From positions 1 to 18,359 of the forward strand of contig JBCDBB010000079.1 in NCBI GenBank assembly GCA_039184415.1: DNA of 18,359 bases, given 5' to 3'. Shown here one piece after another: positions 12,892 through 18,359 of the stretch (positions are counted from its first letter, which is position 1; each line of letters opens with the position of its first letter). A program made the translations under genes and the position numbers. The stretch comes from JANSYP01 sp039184415 (GTDB taxonomy: Bacteria; Pseudomonadota; Alphaproteobacteria; Rhodobacterales; Rhodobacteraceae). The notes under the pieces were generated by a model. The model was not told where the DNA came from. It saw nothing but the letters and a program-made list of their open reading frames with translations, and searched no databases.

Positions 12892-14108
12892 TCAGGCGAG
12901 ACGAACGACGGACAGGGCGAGTCCCGGCACTGGTTGCGCTGGTCGCGGCCCTGCTGATTTCGGCCCCGAACCCGGTCCCGGCGCAGGCGCCCTTCGAACC
13001 TGTCGCATATGTGAACAACCTTGTGGTCACGAATTTCGAGCTGGAACAGCGGCAGGCGCTGCTGCAGGCGCTGCGGACCCCTGCGGTCACGCGTCAGGGC
13101 ACCCTGGACCGGCTGATCGATGACAAGCTCCGCCTCGCGGCCGCCGCCGACGCAGGCATCCTGGGCACCGAGGAAGAGCTCGACATCGCCGTGGAGGATT
13201 TCGCGGCCCGCGCGAACCTGTCCGGTCCGGACTTCATCGAGGCGCTGGGCGATGCCGGCATCGACGAGCAGTCCATCCGCGACTTCCTGCGCGCCCAGCT
13301 GGCCTGGAACACGCTGATCCAGGCCCGTTTCGCCGCCCAGGCGCAGGTCAGCGAGGAAGAGGTCGACCGGGCACTGGCGCTGTCCACGGGTCAGGGCAAT
13401 GCGCGCATCCTGGTGTCCGAGATCGTGCTGCCGATGACGGCGCGCGATGCGGTCACCAGCGAGCAGCGCGCCCAGGAATTCCAGCAGATCACGAGTTTCT
13501 CGGAGTTCGAGGAGGCCGCCCGCCGCTTTTCGATCGGTCCGACAAGCAGCGATGGCGGCAGGCTCGACTGGCTGCCGGTGAGCGCCCTGCCCCCGACCGT
13601 GGGGCCGCTCTTTCTGACGATGCGCCCCGGCGAGGTGACCGCGCCGGTCCCTCTGGATGGGGCGATCGCGCTCTTTCAGCTGCGCCAGCTCCAGGATGTC
13701 GCGCCGCCGCCCGCGAGCAATGTCGTGATCGACTATGCCTTGCTGCGCCTTCCCGCGGGGACGAACGTGGCCGCCGAGATCGCACGCCTGGCGCCCGAGG
13801 TGGACGACTGCAACAGTTTTTTCGGGCAGAACCCGAAGGCCGCGCCGGGTCAGCTGCTGCGCGAAGCCTCGCCGCTGGCGGAACTGCCGTCGGGCGTGGC
13901 GGCCACGGTGCGCAATCTCGATCCCGGTGAGCTCGGCGCCCTGACCGGCGGCACCGGCGTTGTGATGCTCTGTTCGCGGGTCGAGGCCGAGCCCGATGCC
14001 GAGGCGCGCGACTTGCTGTCCCGGCAGCTTTTCGTCCAGCGGCTGGAGAGCTTTTCCAACGGTTATCTGGCGGAACTGCGCACCGCCGCCGATATCCGCA
14101 TCCCATGA
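12888..14108 (+). CDS. surA: Periplasmic chaperone and peptidyl-prolyl isomerase SurA
   Basis: A 406-residue SurA/parvulin-type protein that escorts unfolded outer-membrane proteins across the periplasm. A signal peptide (about 1-33, cleavage after PVPAQA) is followed by the SurA N-terminal chaperone segment (AYVNNLVVTNFELEQRQ, RLIDDKLRLAAA) and one recognisable parvulin domain (about 170-270, with ILVSEIVLPM, RFSIGPTSSDGGRLDWLP and MRPGEVTAPV). The C-terminal part (270-406) is divergent, with two cysteines (VDDCNSFF, VMLCSR) and a weak second parvulin-like region. E. coli has two parvulin domains; single-domain forms are common in alphaproteobacteria. It directly follows lptD, one of SurA's best-known clients, with an ATGA overlap. 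Confidence 0.9.
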   Translation: MIRRDERRTGRVPALVALVAALLISAPNPVPAQAPFEPVAYVNNLVVTNFELEQRQALLQALRTPAVTRQGTLDRLIDDKLRLAAAADAGILGTEEELDIAVEDFAARANLSGPDFIEALGDAGIDEQSIRDFLRAQLAWNTLIQARFAAQAQVSEEEVDRALALSTGQGNARILVSEIVLPMTARDAVTSEQRAQEFQQITSFSEFEEAARRFSIGPTSSDGGRLDWLPVSALPPTVGPLFLTMRPGEVTAPVPLDGAIALFQLRQLQDVAPPPASNVVIDYALLRLPAGTNVAAEIARLAPEVDDCNSFFGQNPKAAPGQLLREASPLAELPSGVAATVRNLDPGELGALTGGTGVVMLCSRVEAEPDAEARDLLSRQLFVQRLESFSNGYLAELRTAADIRIP

Positions 14109-15115
14109 GCGCGGCGGCCACGGCGCCGATCGCGCTGAGCTGCGGCGAGCCGTCGGGGATCGGCCCCGAGATCGCCGCCAAGGCGCGCGAGGCGCTGGGG
14201 AGCGCGCTTCCCTTCTTCTGGATCGGCGACCCGCGGCATCTGCCCCCCGGCACGGCGATTGCGGAAATCTCCGATCCGGCCCAAGCGCTGAAGGTGGCCG
14301 GGGACAGGCTGCCGGTGCTGCCCCACCCGTTTCCCGACCCCGCGGCCCCGGGCCGTCCGAGCCCGGCCAACGCGGCCGAGGTCATTGCCGTGATCGCGCG
14401 CGCCGTGGCGCTGGTGCAGGAGGGGGCGGCCGGCGCGCTCTGCACCGCGCCCATTCACAAGAAGGCGCTGAAGGACGGCGCGGGCTTCGCCTTTCCCGGC
14501 CATACCGAGTACCTCGCCCATCTGGCCGGGGACGTGCCCGTTGTGATGATGCTGGCCAGCGACATGCTGCGGGTCGTGCCGGCGACGATCCATATCCCCC
14601 TGGCCGACGTGCCCGCGGCCCTGACCGCCGGGGGCCTGCGCGAGACGCTTATGATCACGCTGGAGGGACTGCGCCGGGACTTCGGCATCGCCGAGCCGCG
14701 CCTTGCGGTCTGCGGGCTGAACCCCCATGCCGGAGAAGGCGGCGCCATGGGCCACGAGGATGGTATGCTGATTGCGCCGGTGGTGTCCGGGCTCCGCGCC
14801 GAAGGACATTCGGTTTCAGGTCCCCATTCCGCCGATACGATGTTTCATGCGGCTGCCCGCGCGCGCTATGATGCGGCGGTGGCCATGTATCACGACCAGG
14901 CGCTGATCCCGATCAAGACGCTCGATTTCGACGGCGGGGTGAATGTCACGCTGGGGCTGCCCTTCATCCGGACCTCGCCCGACCATGGCACGGCCTTCGA
15001 CATCGCCGGGCGCGGGATCGCCAACCCGGCCAGCCTGATCGCCGCTCTGGAGCTCGCCGGGCGGATGCGGCGGGCCCGCGCGGGGGCGCCCGCGGAGGTC
15101 CGCGCCACGGCATGA
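14105..15115 (+). CDS. pdxA: 4-hydroxythreonine-4-phosphate dehydrogenase
   Basis: A 336-residue cytoplasmic enzyme of the DXP-dependent pyridoxal phosphate (vitamin B6) pathway. It oxidises 4-phosphohydroxy-L-threonine with NAD, and the product feeds the PdxJ reaction. The N-terminal GEPSGIGPEI motif is diagnostic. The metal-binding histidines are His163, His208 (CGLNPHAGE) and His263 (MYHDQ), each offset by three from E. coli His166, His211 and His266. TSPDHGTAFDIAG near the C-terminus is also conserved. It overlaps surA and rsmA by ATGA at both ends, the surA-pdxA-rsmA order known from enterobacteria. Confidence 0.96.
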   Translation: MSAAATAPIALSCGEPSGIGPEIAAKAREALGSALPFFWIGDPRHLPPGTAIAEISDPAQALKVAGDRLPVLPHPFPDPAAPGRPSPANAAEVIAVIARAVALVQEGAAGALCTAPIHKKALKDGAGFAFPGHTEYLAHLAGDVPVVMMLASDMLRVVPATIHIPLADVPAALTAGGLRETLMITLEGLRRDFGIAEPRLAVCGLNPHAGEGGAMGHEDGMLIAPVVSGLRAEGHSVSGPHSADTMFHAAARARYDAAVAMYHDQALIPIKTLDFDGGVNVTLGLPFIRTSPDHGTAFDIAGRGIANPASLIAALELAGRMRRARAGAPAEVRATA

Positions 15116-15951
15116 GCGCCATCGACAGCCTGCCGCCCCTGCGCGAGGTGATCCGCGCCCACGGGCTGCGCGCGCGCAAGTCCCTGGGCCAGAACTTCTT
15201 GCTCGATTTGAACCTGACTGCGAAGATCGCCCGCCAGGCCGGGGATCTGACCGGCTGCGACGTGCTGGAGATCGGCCCCGGTCCGGGCGGGCTGACCCGC
15301 GGGCTGCTGGCGGAAGGGGCACGGCATGTGGTGGCGGTGGAGCGCGATCCGCGCTGCCTTCCTGCGCTGGCCGAGATCGCGGACGCCTATCCGGGCCGGC
15401 TGAGCGTGGTCGAGGGCGACGCGCTGGAATTCGATCCCGCGGCGCATCTGACCCCGCCGGTGCGGATCGTGGCCAACCTGCCCTACAATGTCGGAACCGA
15501 GCTCCTGGTGCGCTGGCTCACGCCGGAGCGCTGGCCGCCCTTCTGGCAGAGCCTGACGCTGATGTTCCAGCGCGAGGTCGCCGAACGGATCGTCGCCGCG
15601 CCGGGCAGCAAGGCCTACGGGCGGCTCGCGATCCTCGCCCAGTGGCGCGCCGAGGCACGGATCGTCATGGATCTGCCGCCCCAGGCCTTCACGCCGCCGC
15701 CGAAGGTGAGCTCCGCCGTGGTCCATATCACGGCGCTGGAAAGCCCGCGCTATCCGGCTGATCCGGCGATCCTGTCGCGGGTGGTGGCCCGGGCCTTCGG
15801 ACAGAGGCGCAAGATGCTGCGGGCCTCTCTCAAGGCTCTGGCGCCCGATATCGAAGCTCGGCTGGAGCGGCTCGGGATCGATCCCACGGACCGTGCCGAG
15901 CGTCTGGGGCTGGCGGAGTTCTGCGCCCTGGCGCGCGATCTGGAAGGCTGA
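15112..15951 (+). CDS. rsmA: 16S rRNA dimethyladenosine transferase RsmA (KsgA)
   Basis: A 279-residue S-adenosylmethionine-dependent enzyme that dimethylates two adjacent adenosines in the 3'-terminal helix of 16S rRNA during small-subunit maturation. Motifs: KSLGQNFLLD (about 23-32), the SAM-binding EIGPGPGGLT (53-62), acidic EGDALEFD (101-108) and the catalytic NLPYNVGTELL (122-132). The C-terminal helical domain has the family VVARAFGQRRKMLRASLK stretch. It is the last gene of the six-gene string, and overlaps pdxA by ATGA. A weak terminator-like hairpin follows. Confidence 0.97.
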   Translation: MSAIDSLPPLREVIRAHGLRARKSLGQNFLLDLNLTAKIARQAGDLTGCDVLEIGPGPGGLTRGLLAEGARHVVAVERDPRCLPALAEIADAYPGRLSVVEGDALEFDPAAHLTPPVRIVANLPYNVGTELLVRWLTPERWPPFWQSLTLMFQREVAERIVAAPGSKAYGRLAILAQWRAEARIVMDLPPQAFTPPPKVSSAVVHITALESPRYPADPAILSRVVARAFGQRRKMLRASLKALAPDIEARLERLGIDPTDRAERLGLAEFCALARDLEG

Positions 15952-15954
15952 GGC

Positions 15955-16002
15955 GCGACCGTCCGCGGGACCGATCCGGGTGTCCCGGTCGCCAGAGTTT
16001 TT
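15955..16002 (+). terminator. Possible intrinsic terminator after rsmA
   Basis: GCGACCG and CGGTCGC arms (15955-15961 and 15986-15992) enclose a second, competing stem (CGGGAC/GTCCCG). Five T residues start five bases after the outer stem. It lies between convergent rsmA and the DUF4167 gene. The gap before the short T-tract makes it weaker than a textbook terminator. Confidence 0.5.
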
Positions 16003-16020
16003 AGTCCTGGTAAGGCGCGG

Positions 16021-16773
16021 TTACTCCGCCGCTTCGGGCCGGATGGGATCGTCCGAGCCGGGCGAGTCATTGTCGCCATTTGAGTCCGGTGCGTCCTTGG
16101 CCGCAGGCTCCGGCGCGGCCGCGCTGTCCTGATCGGTCTTGGGCGCGGCTTCGGCCTGGGGCGCATCGTTTGTCTGGCTGTTGCGCGGTTTGCGCGGCCG
16201 GCGGGCCCTGCGCGGTTTGCTTTCGGGTGTTTCCACAAGCCCGCTGTCCGACCCGGTATCGAGATCGACGACCTCGCCCAGACCCTCGACGTTTTCGACG
16301 GGCATCGGATCGTTGATCTCGGCCGAAGGCTGCTCCACCGGCTGCGGCGGCGACTGGGGCGGCTGCAGTTGCTGCTGCGACAGCGGCTGGGGGGCGCTGG
16401 AGATATCCTCGATCGGCTGCTGATCCTGCTGGGGCGACTGCGATTGCGGCTGCTGGGCGCGCGCCTCGTCGCGTTCGCGCTGGCGTTCGCGGTTCTGCGC
16501 CTCCTGCTGCTCGCGTCGTGCCTCGGCCTCGCGCTGCGCTTCGCCCAGCATCCGGGTGTAATGCTCCGAATGCTGCTGGAAGTTTTCGGTCGACACGCGG
16601 TCGTTGCTCAGCTGCGCGTCGCGGGCAAGCTGATTGTACTTTTCGATGATCTGTTGCGGCGTCCCGCGAACCTTGCCCTCGGGGCCCGAACTGTCGAACA
16701 CGCGGTTGACGATGTTGCCGACCGATCTGTTGCGGTTCGACTTTGACCGCGACCGTGACTTAGATGATCTCAT
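16021..16773 (-). CDS. DUF4167 domain-containing protein
   Basis: A 250-residue protein. The first 85 residues match DUF4167: a basic start (SSKSRSRSKSNRNRS), then VNRVFDSSGPEGKVRG, TPQQIIEKYNQLARDAQ and ENFQQHSEHYTRML. Charged helix (about 77-107, Arg/Glu/Gln-rich) follows, then a low-complexity Gln/Pro-rich region (108-150) and an acidic tail broken by a basic patch (KPRRARRPRKPR, about 187-198). The rest is probably disordered. DUF4167 is almost confined to alphaproteobacteria and often follows prmC and prfA, as here. The basic N-terminus suggests nucleic-acid or ribosome association, but this is inference and no function is assigned. The ribosome-binding site is weak. It lies 192 bp downstream of prmC and could be expressed separately. 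Confidence 0.88.
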   Translation of the reverse strand: MRSSKSRSRSKSNRNRSVGNIVNRVFDSSGPEGKVRGTPQQIIEKYNQLARDAQLSNDRVSTENFQQHSEHYTRMLGEAQREAEARREQQEAQNRERQRERDEARAQQPQSQSPQQDQQPIEDISSAPQPLSQQQLQPPQSPPQPVEQPSAEINDPMPVENVEGLGEVVDLDTGSDSGLVETPESKPRRARRPRKPRNSQTNDAPQAEAAPKTDQDSAAAPEPAAKDAPDSNGDNDSPGSDDPIRPEAAE

Positions 16774-16866
16774 GGTGACGAGTGCTATGCCTTATGTGTA
16801 TGTGCCGCGGACTAAACCTAGCGGCGCAATGCACCGCAATGGACCAGTTTTGTCCTGCTAGGCTGT

Positions 16867-16896
16867 TGCACGGTCCCTTTGCAGGGACAGTGTGCA
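16867..16896 (-). promoter_or_regulatory. Stem-loop between prmC and the DUF4167 gene
   Basis: A perfect 6-bp stem (GTCCCT/AGGGAC) with a 4-base loop, extended after a small internal loop by TGCAC/GTGCA. It lies about 70 bp beyond the prmC stop codon. No T-tract follows on the minus strand, so it may be a processing or stability element, or a factor-assisted terminator, rather than a classic intrinsic one. The remaining bases of this 192-bp gap show no clear feature. Confidence 0.45.
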
Positions 16897-16965
16897 TGCA
16901 GATCGTAGAACACGGCCCGCGCGCGAAAACAAGCGTCTTTTCGATCGAAATGGTCGATTTTGCGC

Positions 16966-17814
16966 TCATTTCCGCGCAACCGCCCCCTCATGCGTCAGAA
17001 CCGCCACCCGGTCGCGGCCATCGAGGTCGGACAGGAAGGCCGGCGGACCGAACCCTGCGCGCTCGGCAAGCTGGCTCAGCGCGGCGCGTTGGCCTGCCCC
17101 GATCTCAAAGAGCGCCCGGCCGCCGGGGGCAATGTGGGCGCTCAGCCCCGCCAGCAGCGCGCGATAGGCCCCCATCCCGTCCCCGCCGGGACTGAGCGCC
17201 ATCCAGGGATCATGCTCGGCCACCTCAGGCGCGAGATCGACGATCTCGTTGCCGGCGATATAGGGCGGGTTGGAGACCACGAGGTCGAACTGGCCGGAGA
17301 CACCCGACCACCAGTCGGCGTGGAGAAATTCCGCGCGCGCCTCAAGTCCGAGGGTTCGGGCATTGAGGCGGGCGACATCGAGCGCGGCGTGGGACTTGTC
17401 GGTGCCCACACCCGTCGCCCCGGGGGCGGCCGCCAGCAGCGACAGCAGGATCGCCCCGCTGCCGGTGCCCAGATCGATCACGCGTGCGAACGGCCGCTCC
17501 AGCGCGGCATCGACGAGGGTCTCGGTCTCGGGGCGCGGGTCGAGCACATCCTGCGTGATCGCGAGCCGGTGCCCGTGGAAATCGCGGTAGCCGACGATGC
17601 GGCTGACCGGCCGGCGCGCGGCGCGGGCGCTGAGGGCGGCATCAAAGCGCACCGCCGCCATCCGGGGCAACTCGTCCGGGGCCATGAGCGTGACCCGGTC
17701 GCGGGCGACGCGGAGCGCATGGGCCATGAGCGCGCGGGCATCGCCGGCGGCGTCCGGCACGCCGGCGTCGGCCAGGACGCGGGTCGCCGCGCGGAGGGCC
17801 TCGGCGACGGTCAT
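16966..17814 (-). CDS. prmC: Release factor glutamine methyltransferase PrmC
   Basis: A 282-residue SAM-dependent enzyme that N5-methylates the glutamine of the GGQ motif in release factors 1 and 2, raising termination efficiency. A small N-terminal helical domain (about 1-75) is followed by the Rossmann-fold methyltransferase domain with VIDLGTGSGAILLSL (112-126) and the catalytic NPPYIAG (182-188). GYRDFHGHRLAIT and DPRPETETLVD are also family hallmarks. Its ATG (17812-17814) overlaps the prfA stop as ATGA, so enzyme and substrate are translationally coupled. Confidence 0.96.
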   Translation of the reverse strand: MTVAEALRAATRVLADAGVPDAAGDARALMAHALRVARDRVTLMAPDELPRMAAVRFDAALSARAARRPVSRIVGYRDFHGHRLAITQDVLDPRPETETLVDAALERPFARVIDLGTGSGAILLSLLAAAPGATGVGTDKSHAALDVARLNARTLGLEARAEFLHADWWSGVSGQFDLVVSNPPYIAGNEIVDLAPEVAEHDPWMALSPGGDGMGAYRALLAGLSAHIAPGGRALFEIGAGQRAALSQLAERAGFGPPAFLSDLDGRDRVAVLTHEGAVARK

Positions 17815-18359
17815 GCGTCCAGCTGCGCCAGACGCGCTGCCTGATCGTCGGCCATGAGCGCGTCGACCACCTCACCCAGATCGCCCTGCATGACCTGATC
17901 GAGCCGGTAGAGTGTCAGACCGATCCGGTGATCGGTCACCCGCCCCTGGGGAAAATTGTAGGTCCGGATCCGTTCGGACCGGTCGCCGGAGCCGACTTGG
18001 CTGCGCCGGTCGGCGGCACGCTCGGCATCGGCGCGCTGGCGCTCCAGATCGTAAAGGCGTGCACGCAGCACTTGCATCGCTATGGCCCGGTTCTGATGCT
18101 GGGATTTCTCAGAGCTGGTGACGACGATGCCGGTCGGCAGGTGGGTTATGCGCACCGCGCTGTCGGTGGTGTTGACATGCTGCCCGCCCGCGCCGCTGGC
18201 CCGCATCGTGTCGATGCGCAGATCCGCCGGATCGATGGCGATATCGACCTCCTCGGCCTCGGGCAGCACGGCGACGGTCGCAGCCGACGTATGGACCCGC
18301 CCGCCGGCCTCGGTCGTCGGGACGCGCTGGACCCGGTGCACGCCGCTTTCATATTTCAG
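17811..18359 (-). CDS. prfA: Peptide chain release factor 1 (3' part)
   Basis: The C-terminal 182 codons of release factor 1, which ends translation at UAA and UAG codons; the gene runs off the right edge. The visible part begins LKYESGVHRVQRVP and contains the catalytic loop SGAGGQHVN, whose glutamine is the PrmC target, then the SEKSQHQNRAIAM helix and the RTYNFPQGRVTDHRIGLTLY stretch. The codon-recognition tripeptide lies in domain 2, outside the window. RF1 rather than RF2 is indicated by the RVTDHR-IGLTLY region and the prfA-prmC pairing. No frameshift site is seen in the visible part. Confidence 0.96.
   Translation of the reverse strand: MKYESGVHRVQRVPTTEAGGRVHTSAATVAVLPEAEEVDIAIDPADLRIDTMRASGAGGQHVNTTDSAVRITHLPTGIVVTSSEKSQHQNRAIAMQVLRARLYDLERQRADAERAADRRSQVGSGDRSERIRTYNFPQGRVTDHRIGLTLYRLDQVMQGDLGEVVDALMADDQAARLAQLDA

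Noticed and set aside
16080..16500. Possible coding content on the plus strand opposite the low-complexity part of the DUF4167 gene
   Set aside because: Open frames there reflect skewed codon use of Gln/Pro/Glu repeats and have no ribosome-binding site or recognisable product.
16960..17844. 294-codon plus-strand frame opposite prmC
   Set aside because: Antisense to PrmC, which has its NPPY and SAM-binding motifs in place.

Overview
The window looks like a chromosomal segment of a high-GC alphaproteobacterium of the Rhodobacteraceae/Roseobacter type that carries out bacteriochlorophyll-based anoxygenic photosynthesis. The evidence is a pucBAC light-harvesting 2 (LH2) operon, a DUF4167 gene next to prmC and prfA, a VPLPA-CTERM protein, and an lptF-lptG-lptD-surA-pdxA-rsmA gene string. 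I see no tRNA, rRNA, CRISPR array, transposase or other clear mobile element.

Layout. (1) Positions 1-917, minus strand: pucB, pucA and the 5' end of pucC, behind a promoter region with two tandem TGT-N12-ACA palindromes (PpsR/CrtJ-type operators). PucA has two unusual traits. It has Phe and Leu where B850-type LH2 has Tyr44 and Trp45, and it has a C-terminal extension of about 55-60 residues. (2) 1014-1501, minus: ndk with a strong intrinsic terminator that insulates it from puc. (3) 1645-4755, plus: an ABC-F ATPase and a MarC-family membrane protein (overlapping by one base), then a membrane-anchored retropepsin-like protease with its own candidate promoter. (4) 4846-6187, minus: a VPLPA-CTERM (exosortase-sorted) surface protein followed 40 bp downstream by an exported tail-collar-domain protein. 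This is the least housekeeping-like part of the window. (5) 6188-6418: intergenic region with several inverted repeats. (6) 6419-8352, minus: pepA-holC. (7) 8484-15951, plus: six genes, lptF, lptG, lptD, surA, pdxA and rsmA, joined by five consecutive ATGA stop/start overlaps. (8) 16021-18359, minus: prfA (partial), prmC and a DUF4167 protein.

How the genes work together. LptF/LptG (inner-membrane LPS-extracting permease), LptD (outer-membrane LPS translocon) and SurA (periplasmic chaperone for outer-membrane beta-barrels) form a coherent outer-membrane assembly set. They are translationally coupled to a vitamin B6 enzyme (PdxA) and an rRNA methyltransferase (RsmA). PrfA (release factor 1) is the substrate of PrmC, its overlapping neighbour. 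The puc genes make and assemble the peripheral antenna.

No wholly new multigene system is evident. The observations most worth following up are the predicted blue-shifted (B800-820-like) and C-terminally extended PucA, its tandem PpsR operators, and the secreted tail-collar/VPLPA-CTERM pair.
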